The notes: generated by a model not told the origin, from the letters alone. DNA of 64,000 nt from Septoria linicola (GCA_024114885.1 CP099422.1:744001-808000), one strand, 5' to 3'; shown: positions 1 through 10,422, counted from the first letter of the stretch. Numbers and translations: made by a program.

Positions 1-793
1 GCGAGGCGGCCAGCAATGGCTGTAAGGTGTTGCCTTTCAGTGTTGGCAGCTTTCGAATCATGAGTAGGCAGGACGTGGAAGGCAGTTCTTCCTGTCGACT
101 GGCTGCAGAGCGTGGATCTGCTGCAATCCTAGCATCGAGGAATAGTGTAGCTGCAGTGCTGGCACTTGCGACAGTGGCGAATGTACTACTCTTCTTGTAG
201 ACCTCGAGGAACTTGTTGCAACGCACGCAAAGGTATCATGCAACCTCGGCCGTCGAACTCGATGTCCACAGGGGATGCAGTGCTGCGTCATGTACGTCGC
301 GGTCCACGTCCAAGCGATCAAAGGTCACTTGTTCAAGCGTGAGCGTTTTCTTGTGAAGTAAAAGAGCGGGGGGTGGGAGGCTGGCGCAAATTCCGAGCCG
401 AGCAGACTCTTGGCAGCAGGATCGCCTCCTGGGCGCGCTCCCTGATCTCTACTTCCACCCGTCACATGGTAACAACAAGTATGATGAAGGCAAAGGAGGA
501 ATCCCAGCCTTATCGTCATGATTGATGCAAGCTCTGTGGAGGGAGCACATCGATACCTGAGCATACACAATACCGCTACAGACCTACTACTGCGTACCAG
601 ATTTGCCCATTAACTTCCGACCAAGACGCGTCAACACATCAAGACTTTTCCTCCTAGGACGGTCAGTATCATGAGACGATTTTGGCTCTCTTCCTTCCTC
701 CTGCGAGTTGGACTGTGCCTGCTGCGATGATGACTCCTGTGGCAGCTGCATTCTTAGCCAAGTCCAGCGATCGCAGGCCTTTCGCAAGAGTCA
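1..793. other. Intergenic, no gene seen
   Basis: Only short open frames with no family resemblance on either strand. The right part is the 3' flank of the minus-strand hydrolase ending at 794. No repeat or RNA gene was recognised. Confidence 0.5.
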
Positions 794-2235
794 TCATACC
801 GAAGCGTAGACCGCGGACTCGCAATTCACCCAAGCACCGAGGACATTGGGGTCACAGAATGGCATTGTCTGAGTCGCAATCATTCCGGCCACGCCGCGTT
901 CACGATCGCACCACCAGAAAAGATTGGCCAAACCTGCCCACCAGCCTGTATTGCGACCACGACCCGTGCCACCAGGCTCTTGCGTCAGCATCATTGAGAG
1001 GCCCCATCCTTGTGGTGGATCGCCTTCCTGTGGATAGAGCTGTGGGATTGGGTTCGTTTGCTCACGCTTCGCATCAGGTATGGCCTGCCTTGCGAAGTTC
1101 GGGAATTGTGGGATCTGATTCTCCCACCTGTAGTCGCGGTCAGCAAAGTCGAAGCTCGAACGACAGGTCATTTGACATACATCAAATCAACTGTGCCCTT
1201 CTGGAGAATGCGCGCTCCGGTCTTAGGACTCTTTCCATCATTAAGTAACGCGGCCAGAACTTGAACATATTCGACGGGTTTCGCGAAAAGCCCAGCACCT
1301 GCGCTGTGGAAGATCTTTGCCTTCTCTTCGGCAGTCTCTGCTAGCAGCGGCTCGCGCAGGATGTGGTCACGCTCCTCGGTCTTCAATGAACTGCCAGGCC
1401 ATTTCTGGTGCATGTAGGCGAGGTTGCGTTTCATATCTGCAGTTGGCAGCATGTTGACGGAGTGCAGATCAAGGGGTGCCATTATATTCTCTTGGATCCA
1501 ATCATTCAGTCTCACACCCGTAGCTCGTTCGAGAACAATGCCAGCCCAGTCGATATTGGTGCCGTACTCCCACGCTTCACCTGGCTGGTGAACAAGCGGC
1601 ATGCGAAGGATATCTTTGGCCTACCTCGAACTGTCAGTACAAGTGCTGAGGCGGCCTTCTCCGTGATACCTACGTCGCCATGGAATACATCGTACCCGAC
1701 TGGCCGTCCATGCTCTTTGAGCTTCTCGTTAAAGCTAGCTGTTGTCAGCTCAAAAATCCTACCGAGCCGTGTGGAGGACTCACAACTCATATGCAAACCC
1801 AGCGGTATGCGACAGTAGCATCCGCAGAGTGATATCTTTGTTGCGGTCGACCAGAGTCCCATCATCCTGCAGGACCTTCTTGTTGTTCAGCTCCGGGCAC
1901 AGGTAATGCACCTGCTTCGCATCGTCCAGACTTAGGAGGCCTCGCTCGACCGCTTGCATGCAGGCAATAGTGCATACCATCTTCGTGCATGAGGCGATCC
2001 AGAAGACCTGCGAATGATCAGCTACTTGCTGGCACTCCAAACATGAAAAACACACCGTGTCCAGGTCCATTGGGTCACTTTTCGCAATGCCTCTCTTGCC
2101 CGATGGCACGGCGGCAATGTGATCGCCATTCTTGTCGACGGCAACAAACACAACGCCTGCAATGCCGGCCTTTGGGTCACTAGTCACGCTGTCCAACGTC
2201 TGCTGCACCGCCTGCTGAGCTTGCTTGTTCACCAT
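794..2235 (-). CDS. Class C beta-lactamase / EstB-LovD-like serine hydrolase
   Basis: Five exons inferred: 2235-2056, 2007-1784, 1734-1674, 1620-1181 and 1127-794, giving about 412 residues. The nucleophile motif S-x-x-K (SCTK, about residues 66-69) follows FWIA, and a YGTN segment (WEYGTN) fits the Y-x-N motif of the family. In fungi this family contains esterases and acyltransferases, including LovD of statin synthesis, rather than true antibiotic-degrading lactamases. The first intron (48 bases) is a multiple of three without stops, so an uncorrected reading adds 16 spurious residues (starting VCFSC) just before FWIASC. No signal peptide is evident, so it is probably cytosolic. The substrate is not predictable. 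It lies next to the 3-hydroxyanthranilate genes on the same strand as the dioxygenase, but no role in that pathway is known to me. Confidence 0.85.
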
Positions 2236-2704
2236 TTTTGCTGACGTGGGATTGTTCGCGGAGACGTTGTTCTCACTGCTTCAGATCTGAGCTGCTAGGC
2301 GTGAGGGGAACTCTTCTTTTCTGTATACATGCGGCTGCCTTTGACACATGCGGTTGCCAAAGCGGAGGCTTCTGCACAGAGCGGAGGCGCCCATTGAAAG
2401 CTAGCTCGGCGCCGAAAGAGGAAACCTGCTAGGAACCGTGCAAGGATGATCGCACAAGCTGCCGAGCCGTCAGCATTTTGCAGGCATGTCTCTGCGGAGT
2501 CGACCTGTTCTTGAGCGACGGGCCAAAGGACCTTGAACGAAATTCTGGCTCGCAACTTCATCATCCCAGCTCGGTGGGGTTCCTTAGGTCGATGGCACAG
2601 CATGCTGTGGTTTACGCTGCAGACAACATGTCAGACCAATGATGACAGAAGCGGCTCTGTTTCCTTGGTAGCTCGATTTGTCGTGCTGCAGAAGTATTAT
2701 CATC
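2236..2704. other. Intergenic between two minus-strand genes
   Basis: Promoter side of the beta-lactamase-like gene and 3' flank of the dioxygenase gene. No coding signal or repeat seen. Confidence 0.5.
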
Positions 2705-3319
2705 TTATTCGTCCTTCAGCACTAGCTGAGCATCTTCGATCTCGCCACATTCTGGACATCTACGGCGCTCCTCATCCTGCTGCCACCTTTCGATCAATGG
2801 CTTCAACTGCGAGCCAAGATCTGTACAGTGAAATACTTCTTCCCGGATTATTGTTGGACACTTATGATTACCTTTGGAGCAATACCACCGCAATCGGTCA
2901 ACACTATCCTTCGGTCTCTTACGCTCCATTACCATGCCCACTGTTTCTGCAAATCGAATGGGTGAATGGGGAGTATTGCCGGGCAACAGGAAGGTGTCGC
3001 CCTCGTGTATATGTATGTCACGGAACTGGCCGTCTTCGACTATGCGTAGCAGCATGCTACCCTTCAGCTGATAGAACCACTCCTGCGAGAAGTCAGCCCA
3101 CAACACGTCCTCACGGGTATTCGTGAAGACATCATTGCATACCTCAGTCTCGTTGAAGTGATAGTCGTTTCGGGCATTCGGACCGCCAACAACCATCAGA
3201 ATAAAATCATTGCCTGTGTGGAGGCAGAAGTTGTTCACTGGTGGCTGTAACAGATTGTTGTTGTGTTTCAACCAGTGGTGAAAAGGCGTTGGGTCTGGAA
3301 TGGCGCCTATCGAGCCCAT
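2705..3319 (-). CDS. BNA1: 3-hydroxyanthranilate 3,4-dioxygenase
   Basis: This non-haem iron cupin enzyme opens the ring of 3-hydroxyanthranilate to give 2-amino-3-carboxymuconate semialdehyde (ACMS). Two exons, 3319-3143 and 3082-2705, give 184 residues, the usual size. Iron ligands are visible as H54, E60 (in ETEEWFYQ) and H98 (NTPHSP), with the expected spacing from bacterial enzymes. The 60-base intron is a multiple of three with no stop, so an unspliced reading looks open and places 20 foreign residues between the first two ligands; splicing restores ETE-EWFYQ. The C-terminal cysteine region keeps CPEC but the first pair reads CSKG instead of C-x-x-C, so the rubredoxin-like iron site of bacterial homologues is probably incomplete. 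It is divergent from the ACMS decarboxylase gene, whose substrate is this enzyme's product. Confidence 0.95.
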   Translation of the reverse strand: MGSIGAIPDPTPFHHWLKHNNNLLQPPVNNFCLHTGNDFILMVVGGPNARNDYHFNETEVCNDVFTNTREDVLWADFSQEWFYQLKGSMLLRIVEDGQFRDIHIHEGDTFLLPGNTPHSPIRFAETVGMVMERKRPKDSVDRLRWYCSKGNHKCPTIIREEVFHCTDLGSQLKPLIERWQQDEERRRCPECGEIEDAQLVLKDE

Positions 3320-3895
3320 TTCGTGATGTACAATGCTAACAGTCTAGTCTTCGACCGCTTTTCGTCTTGTATGCGATTCGGTCTAAATGAAAGCTGGACG
3401 CTGAAACGTGTTCAAGTTTGCAAACAGATCTTGTTTGGGGCGATTGAAACATCGATCGGACATCATGCACTACTCCGGACTTCAGTGCTAATATCTTGTG
3501 GCCTTCCGATCGTCTGATAGCGGAAGGTGCCCGACTTCACCGGCGTTGGCAAAGGACGGATCGAGCGATACATACCAACCTCCTGTGCTCTGCGAGTGCA
3601 CGGCCCGAGGCCTTGGACACGCTCCGTTGTATCAACACGACTGCGTGAGGTCTACGGAAGTAGGGCATCTGCTGAGACGAATGCACGGCATGTCAGCCAA
3701 GTATTGGTGTAATTTCATCGTGATCACAGTGTCGGATTTTAATTCAACTTGAATCAAATTGGCATCTCATCGTTTTCAGCAAGCTTTCCTGGGAATCTGG
3801 AGGAACAAAGCCCATCACTCATAACAAACGCTTCCCTGCGCAAGAAGTGTATAACAACACCGGGTCTCGTAAATTGTTCAACCTAACCTGGCAAA
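3320..3895. promoter_or_regulatory. Divergent promoter region between dioxygenase and decarboxylase
   Basis: This 576-base gap separates the start codons of two genes encoding consecutive enzymes, read in opposite directions. Shared control is a reasonable inference. I did not identify a specific activator site. Confidence 0.45.
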
Positions 3896-5023
3896 ATGAG
3901 TGACCACAATGGGGACTGCTGCAAGCAGCATCGGCGCACACCTTTCAAGATCGACATGCATACTCACATCATGCCTGCAAGCCTACCTGACGTGCAACTA
4001 CTGGAGAACATATCTGGCGAGCGAGATTGGCCGCAATTGAGACCTCACGAAAGTGAGAGCAAGAAGGTCGATATGTACGTCGGAGACGATTACTTCCGCA
4101 CTGTCGAAGCAAACTGCTTCGATCCTGAAACCAGACTGGACGAGATGAGGGCTGCCAATGTCAGTGTACAGGTCTTGAGCACCGTGCCTGTATTGTTCTG
4201 TTACGTTAAGCCCAGAAAAGCCGCAATCAAGTTTGCGCAATACCTCAACGATGACCTAGCTCAAGTTTGTCGGAAATATCCGACTAGCTTTCTCGGACTT
4301 GGCACGCTGCCTTTGCAAGATATAGACGCCTCGGTACAGGAACTTCAACGCTGCAAGCACGAACTGGGTCTGGTTGATATCGAGATTGGCACAGAGGTCA
4401 ATGGCTTGTTCCTGGATGATCCAATCTTCGAACCATTATGGCGATCTTGCGAAGAACTCGATATGCCACTTTTCGTTCATCCTTTGGGATACTCACTACC
4501 AAAGGAAAACAGTAAGTGCTGGGACCACTACTGGAGCAGCTGGCTAGTAGGTATGCCTTGTGAGACAGCGTTATCGCTTCACGCACTCACATGTAGTGGC
4601 GTCCTTGTGCGGTTCCCGAAGCTAAAGATGTGTTTCGCGCACGCAGGAGGCGCGTGGCCTGCATTGATAGGAAGAATACAACACGGCTATGACTGCAGAC
4701 CCGATCTAGTCGCTGTCAGCGCACAAGGTGTATCTGCTTCCGAGCATCTACGGCAGAGTTCAAATATTTGGGTGGACAGTCTTGTGCACGATCCGAATTT
4801 GCTGGAATATCTGGTGAAGAAGATTGGCTCCGATAGAATTGTGATGGGCAGTGACTATCCATTTCCTCTTGGTGAGGTGCCAGAGGCTGGCAAGATGTTG
4901 GCATCGGAGCAGAGTCTGGCACCGTTCCTGAGTGAAGGGAAAAGGGCAGCGATGCTGGCGACCAACGCGCTCCAATTCTTGGGAATTGAGCGAGATCCTC
5001 GGTGGCGACATCTCGTAGGATAG
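3896..5023 (+). CDS. 2-amino-3-carboxymuconate-6-semialdehyde decarboxylase (ACMSD)
   Basis: A single-exon amidohydrolase-family decarboxylase of 375 residues that converts ACMS to 2-aminomuconate 6-semialdehyde, diverting it from quinolinate and NAD synthesis. The zinc-binding set is complete: H22-x-H24 (DMHTH), H195 (FVHPLG), H249 (FAHAGG) and D320 (GSDYPFP). Segments such as LSTVPV, GLGTLP and WLVGMP-ET match the animal and bacterial enzymes closely. A GTAAGT within the AACAGTAAGTGC stretch is not used as a donor, because the reading through it matches the family. It starts 576 bases from the divergent dioxygenase gene and is followed on the same strand by the next two pathway genes. Compartment is presumably cytosolic, since no targeting signal is visible. 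Confidence 0.95.
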   Translation: MSDHNGDCCKQHRRTPFKIDMHTHIMPASLPDVQLLENISGERDWPQLRPHESESKKVDMYVGDDYFRTVEANCFDPETRLDEMRAANVSVQVLSTVPVLFCYVKPRKAAIKFAQYLNDDLAQVCRKYPTSFLGLGTLPLQDIDASVQELQRCKHELGLVDIEIGTEVNGLFLDDPIFEPLWRSCEELDMPLFVHPLGYSLPKENSKCWDHYWSSWLVGMPCETALSLHALTCSGVLVRFPKLKMCFAHAGGAWPALIGRIQHGYDCRPDLVAVSAQGVSASEHLRQSSNIWVDSLVHDPNLLEYLVKKIGSDRIVMGSDYPFPLGEVPEAGKMLASEQSLAPFLSEGKRAAMLATNALQFLGIERDPRWRHLVG

Positions 5024-5335
5024 AACAGGCTTGCTACAGGCAAAGAAGTGTCACACTAAATTCACATTGAATTCTTTCACGGCACTCAGCAAGGGTATAT
5101 CGCCTCGGAAGCTGGAAATTGGAAAGCTACCCGATCGGATCAGGCTGACAAGCTTGGGAGTGGCAGATCCGATTGTTTCCAAGGCATCTTACACCATCGA
5201 AAGCTGGCGCCATGGGAGTTGTGCATGCGAAACGATTGCTTTTCTCCAGACATAGACACACAATACCTTTCTGTCGGACCATTGTTGCCTCTCTCGCCAC
5301 AAATAGCTCGTGGGTGTACACCTCAACAATCAAAG
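5024..5335. other. Intergenic, upstream of the aldehyde dehydrogenase
   Basis: Short open frames only. It probably holds the promoter of the downstream gene. Confidence 0.4.
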
Positions 5336-6943
5336 ATGGCAATACCTGCCGCAGATCAGCTGCTCAGGAGCCTTTGGGTTTCTGGCGAGAAAGCTTTCCA
5401 GAATGCCACTGAGATCTATGAAAGCAGCCTGGCACAACCACCAACACCACAAAACTTCGCAGCCGGAGCCTTCGCCGACAATCAGGCAACAAGCACCATT
5501 GATTCCTTCAACCCGCAAACAGGCAGATCATATCTGAGAGTACCAAATAGCAGTCCGTCGGAGGTTGACTGCGCGGTTCTGGCTGCGCACGAAGCTTTCC
5601 AAACATGGTCGAAAACTTCCAAATCCGCTCGCTCAAAGCTGCTTAATCGAGTGGCCGACTTGATCGCCGGACGACGAGACGCCTTTGCAGCATGGGAGAG
5701 CATTGATCAAGGCAAGACGTTCGCTCGCGCCAAAGTCGAGATTGATCGAGCTGTGTCCAATTTCAGATACTTCGCGGGCTACATCTTGCACGATGAAGCC
5801 GCAGCAAGGTTCACCGACGACGACATTTTATGCTACGAGCATAGAAGTCCTTTGGGAGTCTTCGCCTTGATAAGCCCGTGGAATATGCCACTTTATCTGC
5901 TGACATGGAAGATCGCGCCATGTCTTGCCTTTGGTGCAACTTGTGTTGCTAAACCGAGCGAGCTAACTAGCATGACTGCTTTTCGTAAGTGGCATCTTCT
6001 AGGACAGAAGCGCTCTCTCTTATACTGATCCGAGCAGTGCTAGCAGATGTCTTTCGAATGGCAGGTATCCCGAACGGCGTAGTAAATATCGTCTTTGGAG
6101 CGGGTCTACCCACCGGGTCAGCACTGGTACAGCACAAATTGGTTCGAGGCGTCAGCTTCACAGGAGGCACTGCAACAGGGCTCAAGATTAGGAAATCACC
6201 ATTGACGACATTGGGAAGCATTTATCACTTGAACTTGGGGGTAAGAACCCGACGATCGTATTTGCGGATGCTGACATCGAATCCGCCATCAAGACAGCTG
6301 CTGCTGCAGCTCTCGAGAACCAAGGAGAGGTAATCATTTTCCGTTGCACCAACAGCGACAATAAACTGACATGACGCAGATATGCCTCTGTGGCTCCCGC
6401 ATATATGTGGAAAATTCAATATACAACGACTTCATTGCTCGCTACACGAGTCATGTCAGTGAGACATACAGAGTAAAGGAGAGGGTCGGAGCTGTAGTCT
6501 CACTTGGTCACTACAACAAAATCAGAGGCTACCTCGAGCTCGCTCAGCAAGAAGGAGCAGACTTCAAGCTCGGCACTGTCCCAACATCAGACCCTCCAGA
6601 AGGTTATTGGATAGAGCCTACGATTCTCACCGGCCTGCAGACCAGCAGCACAGTCTTACGAGATGAGATGTTTGGTCCAGTGGTAACCGTCAGTCCCTTC
6701 GGCGATGAGGACGAGGCTGTTCGACTCGCTAATGACAACCCAAATGGACTGGCAGCAGTGGTGCTGACACGCGATGGAGCAAGAATGCGCAGGGTCGGAG
6801 AACAGCTTGAAGCCGGCATGGTCTGGATCAATTGCTGGCTAGTGAGGCAGCTCGCGACTCCACCAGGAACAGGTCGCGAAGGCGGAGCATACAGCAGAGA
6901 TGTCTTTACCGTCGGTCGAACTCTGCACATTCCGATGCAATAG
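5336..6943 (+). pseudogene. 2-aminomuconate semialdehyde dehydrogenase, frameshifted
   Basis: An aldehyde dehydrogenase of the ALDH8/AMSDH group, which oxidises 2-aminomuconate semialdehyde to 2-aminomuconate with NAD. Exons inferred: 5336-5984, 6038-6329 and 6380-6943. Family landmarks are clear: ISPWNMP, KPSEL, FTGGTATG, ELGGKNP, catalytic cysteine in NQGEICLC, EMFGPVV and VWINCWLVR. The frame changes near 6190-6193: the sequence up to GLKI is in one frame and IDDIGKH onward in another, with a TAG in the second frame at the junction, so one base appears to be missing. Two in-frame gaps are also likely: the usual residues between SETYRV and VGAVVSL are shortened, and the conserved PFGG-x-K segment before GTGREGG is absent. 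Together these suggest a decaying gene. A base-calling error could explain the frameshift but not the gaps. It lies between the decarboxylase and the RidA gene. Confidence 0.8.
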
Positions 6944-6979
6944 GATGACACGGCTTCTGATCACCTGCTTGCGATCATC

Positions 6980-7648
6980 ATGATCGTTGTGCAGATGGTA
7001 TTAGCTCAAGGAATAATGACAAGGATAGGTATCGGAAGCAGCGAAACGCACAGACATCGGGCTCGGGCCGGGACCTCTGCCGAGAGTTGTTCGTCTTTGG
7101 CTGTCCAGCATCCGACCTTCCTGCCTCTGCACTTTCAGCATATATGGCGATGCAGCAGGAGGTGCAGTTCTACACAAGACCGTCGAGCTGAAGTGTCTTC
7201 CAACGCCAACAGCACTGCGTTCTTTCTGCCAAGCGGCAGTGCTCAAGGACTTGCCAACTATCCGCATGCCAGAGTTGTGGACCAGACAAAAACCATCTAT
7301 GTATCCGGAACCTCTTCCAGAAAAGGTGATGGTACCTGGGAAGGTGTGATCGAGAACGCTGATGGAAGTCTTTCACTGGATATAAAGGAACAGACCGCTG
7401 CAGTTCTCCGAAATATCGATACGATCATCAAAGGCAGCACAAACGGCACGGGTAGCATTGCCGACGTGGTAGATGCAACCATCTACCTAGTCAACATGAA
7501 AGATGATTACGCAGGGATGAATGCTGAATGGAACAAAGTATGGCCTGATCGAGCGGATGCCCCCGCCCGGACCACTGTCGAAGTGCGAGCACTGCCTAAT
7601 CCGAGGCTGCTCGTGGAGATCAAGTGCACCGCAGTGGTCAAAGCATGA
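6980..7648 (+). CDS. RidA/YjgF-family protein, probable 2-aminomuconate deaminase
   Basis: The last 142 or so residues (from about 7220) form a RidA-type domain resembling bacterial 2-aminomuconate deaminases (AmnD/NbaF type): NYPHARVV, YVSGTSSR, SLDIKEQT, PARTTVEV and LLVEIK. Such enzymes release ammonia from 2-aminomuconate to give 4-oxalocrotonate. The first ATG in frame, at 6980, adds some 70 low-complexity, arginine- and serine-rich residues with no family match. A natural-looking start would be at 7193, where the codon is GTG followed by SSNANSTAF, so the original ATG may have been lost, or a short first exon was missed. It begins only 36 bases after the dehydrogenase stop, so promoter space is small. 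Function is inferred from family plus context. Confidence 0.75.
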   Translation: MIVVQMVLAQGIMTRIGIGSSETHRHRARAGTSAESCSSLAVQHPTFLPLHFQHIWRCSRRCSSTQDRRAEVSSNANSTAFFLPSGSAQGLANYPHARVVDQTKTIYVSGTSSRKGDGTWEGVIENADGSLSLDIKEQTAAVLRNIDTIIKGSTNGTGSIADVVDATIYLVNMKDDYAGMNAEWNKVWPDRADAPARTTVEVRALPNPRLLVEIKCTAVVKA

Positions 7649-8519
7649 AGTGTTGCTTCAGGTTGTGAATCAACACAGCCACCATTCAGCGAATTTGGGA
7701 TCCAGGAGCGTCAGCTGGCTGAGCACTGCATCAGAGACTGTCCTTCGTGCCTGGAGACACGTTATTCGGCACTACTGTCAAGCACTAACAGCATTTCTCG
7801 GGCTGAGACGTTGATGCGCAAGTATGTACTGCCCAACGTCTTCAACAGGCTTCGCATTGGTCAATCGGATCGCCCTCTGGACTATGTACACGGAACAGCG
7901 GATCACCTATCTCTCGAATGGCGTATGCCTTGCACGAGCAGTGAGCTCGGTCACTTCAGTGCGAATACTGAAGGCTCGAGCAAGGTTGTCGAGTGCAGAG
8001 ATCAAGCGCTCGGGGGTATATGATTAGTTGGAACTAAAAGAACCAATTGATGCTGTCCTCGGTCTTGCCGACAGCTTGGTTCAGTCGTTGCTGGCTCACT
8101 CCCACGTCATGCTTGTCAGCTTTCCCATGCTGGGTCTCGGCGGTTAGGTCTTCGACCATCATCTAGTGGCAGCTTCTGCAGACGCGAATGCACAAGACTC
8201 CTGTCCAGAAAAAAGGTCTTACGCGCAAGTTTTCTGCTTGGGCAGTCGTTAGGACATCGGCCGGAATTGCGTCAATGCCTAATTTCTACATAGTTAACGC
8301 GACATTTCTTGGCAGCCAAGGCCTCTTGGTACGACTAACCATTCGTACTGCTTCTAGCGTGAAACGCTACAACCAGAGGCATTGTACCACTGGCCTCACT
8401 GTTCGGAGGTATAAGATGTTCTCGCACGTGTTAGGTACATGTATACCATCATCACCATGTTCGCAGCTTACAAACAGCTCCCGGTACCTGTCACTCACTA
8501 TCGATCGCCAACCACAGCG
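7649..8519. other. Intergenic, no gene seen
   Basis: About 870 bases with short unconvincing open frames. The right end is the 5' region of the GT34 gene. Confidence 0.5.
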
Positions 8520-9713
8520 ATGTCCCCGACGGGCCGCATCTTGTTCGTACTCATCTTTAGCATCACGTTCTTCGTTGTTGTCTTTCACATGACCACAGCC
8601 TACAACGACTTCCACAGATTGACGATAGAGACCCTTGGCAAGTACTCTCAATCACACTTCAACGCAGGTGCAGCTCTGCGACCTGGAGCCTGGAAGACCA
8701 TCATACGATTAGGTTCGAAGCAGTCAAGGATAGGAACCTGTACTGTCGCTCACGGCAAGCACAAAGAGGGCTATCAACGAGCCCTCGACACTCACGTCCG
8801 ACATGGCGAGTACCACCAATACCCAACATATCTACTGGATCATCCTATTCTCGATGGTCTTTGGTCGAAAGAATTGGCTCTTCTTGACGTCCTTCTCCAA
8901 GAACTCTCAAAGCCGAAGGATGAGCAGCTCGAATGGCTCGTCTGGTTCGATGCAGACACGGTGATCATGAATAAGCTCATCCCGCTGGAGACATTCCTAC
9001 CGCCAGAAGAACGGAAAGACATACATCTACTGTACACGAAAGACTGGAACGGACTGAATAATGGCGTGTTTATGCTGCGAGTCTCCAACTGGAGCCTCGA
9101 ACTACTCTCATCGATCTTGGCCTACCGCAGTTTCCGGCCTGAGGACAAGCTTCCATTTACTGAACAATCTGCCATGGAGAAAGTGATGCAGATGGCAAAG
9201 TACAAGACCGGAGCGGTACAATGTCCACCTCAATGGTTCAATGCATATCCCAATGACGGCGGAGACAAAGACGTACATTACGACCACCGCCCTGGACAAA
9301 TGCTCGTGCACTTTGCTGGTATTGGTGACAAGAGCAAAGCCATCAACGAGTGGTTAGACAAGCTAGAAGCAAACAGATCGAATTGGGAGATACCTTTGAC
9401 TCAGACGAATTACGAGCAACAAATTGAGGAGTTCTGGCAAGGCCTGGAAGAGGAGCGCTTGCAGAATCAGGAAGAGAAGAAGAAGGCCGAGGAAAAGAAG
9501 AAGGCCGAAGAGAAACAGAAAGAGGACGAGAAGAAAGCGAAGGAGATCATTGGGAAGACTGGTGCTCAAGACAAGCAAGGCGTCAAGGAGAAGCACGTCC
9601 ATGTTGACAAGCACAAACCATTTGGATTTCTGCAAGATTCTGCTGCGCAGCAGGAAAGGGCGAAGGAGACGAGAGATCCACGGCGAGAGCTGTGGGACGG
9701 TTTGATGTTGTGA
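8520..9713 (+). CDS. GT34 family alpha-galactosyl/mannosyltransferase (GMA12/MNN10 type)
   Basis: A type II Golgi glycosyltransferase of about 397 residues. The start at 8520 (MSPTGR) puts a hydrophobic signal anchor at residues 6-25; earlier in-frame ATGs at 8439 and 8457 would lengthen the cytosolic tail. The metal-binding D-x-D motif is in WFDADTVI, followed by NGLNNGVFMLR and a late HFAG segment, the normal order in GT34. The C-terminal part from about 9440 is a charged lysine/glutamate-rich coiled-coil tail (repeated EEKKKAEEK units), which is longer than the catalytic domain needs. GT34 enzymes extend N-glycan outer chains or galactosylate glycoproteins; which sugar is used here cannot be told. 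The gene has no visible intron. Confidence 0.88.
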   Translation: MSPTGRILFVLIFSITFFVVVFHMTTAYNDFHRLTIETLGKYSQSHFNAGAALRPGAWKTIIRLGSKQSRIGTCTVAHGKHKEGYQRALDTHVRHGEYHQYPTYLLDHPILDGLWSKELALLDVLLQELSKPKDEQLEWLVWFDADTVIMNKLIPLETFLPPEERKDIHLLYTKDWNGLNNGVFMLRVSNWSLELLSSILAYRSFRPEDKLPFTEQSAMEKVMQMAKYKTGAVQCPPQWFNAYPNDGGDKDVHYDHRPGQMLVHFAGIGDKSKAINEWLDKLEANRSNWEIPLTQTNYEQQIEEFWQGLEEERLQNQEEKKKAEEKKKAEEKQKEDEKKAKEIIGKTGAQDKQGVKEKHVHVDKHKPFGFLQDSAAQQERAKETRDPRRELWDGLML

Positions 9714-10422
9714 AGTTGAACGACTACAGGGTGGACCACAGTACTGAGGCGTTACGGGGGTACAGCGTGTAGGCATAGCAAGCATCGCAACAGCGAAAGC
9801 ATCGAACACTCCAGCATTGGCTATTTCGCAGACAAAGACAATGCATAATTCGAAACCATGAACACAATCCAGCCTCGCAAAGCATCGGTGTTATGTCAGG
9901 GTCGCAGAGGCGAACTCGGTATCTGCTGCTCGAGCAGATTGTCCAAGAGTAAGCAGCCTTGGCTGACTTACGCACTAAATCTTGTGTCGTTGCTTTAAGC
10001 TTTCTGCTAGAACCTCAGTGTCCCAGATGACAAACGAGGGACACCACGTTGCGTAGTCTTCTCAAGATCGACAAGCTGTGCAGTAGCAAATGAGATTGAT
10101 GGTGTCGTGTGTGTAAGCTCAAAAGCAGCTTCTACCCTATAGCACATACCATTTCGGCTCTAACCCCAGTTCTGATTCCGGCGTTGCCAAGAGCAAGACA
10201 AGAGCGTCCACTTACGCTCCGCGGCGATTGCGAGGCTCATCGCCACGACGACATGGATGCGAGAGCCGCGTGAGAAAAAGCACAATCCGTTCTGGGATAT
10301 AGACATAAGCCAAAGCCTTGACCCATGCTAAAGCACAACCAAGCTCCACAACATCGATATCTGTGCTCGCGGAGAATTGATCAAGAAGTATTCAGCAACC
10401 GAGCACTGCCAGAGTCAACACG
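9714..10422. other. Intergenic, no gene seen
   Basis: Roughly 700 bases without a recognisable coding frame, between two plus-strand genes. Confidence 0.5.

Noticed and set aside
4510..4550. GTAAGT in the ACMS decarboxylase as an intron donor
   Set aside because: The nearest acceptor would make a 36-base intron, and the sequence read as exon (WSSWLVGMP) matches the family.
6130..6192. An intron to explain the ALDH frame change
   Set aside because: Any GT-AG pair ending at GATTAG would remove the conserved FTGGTATG motif or be too short.
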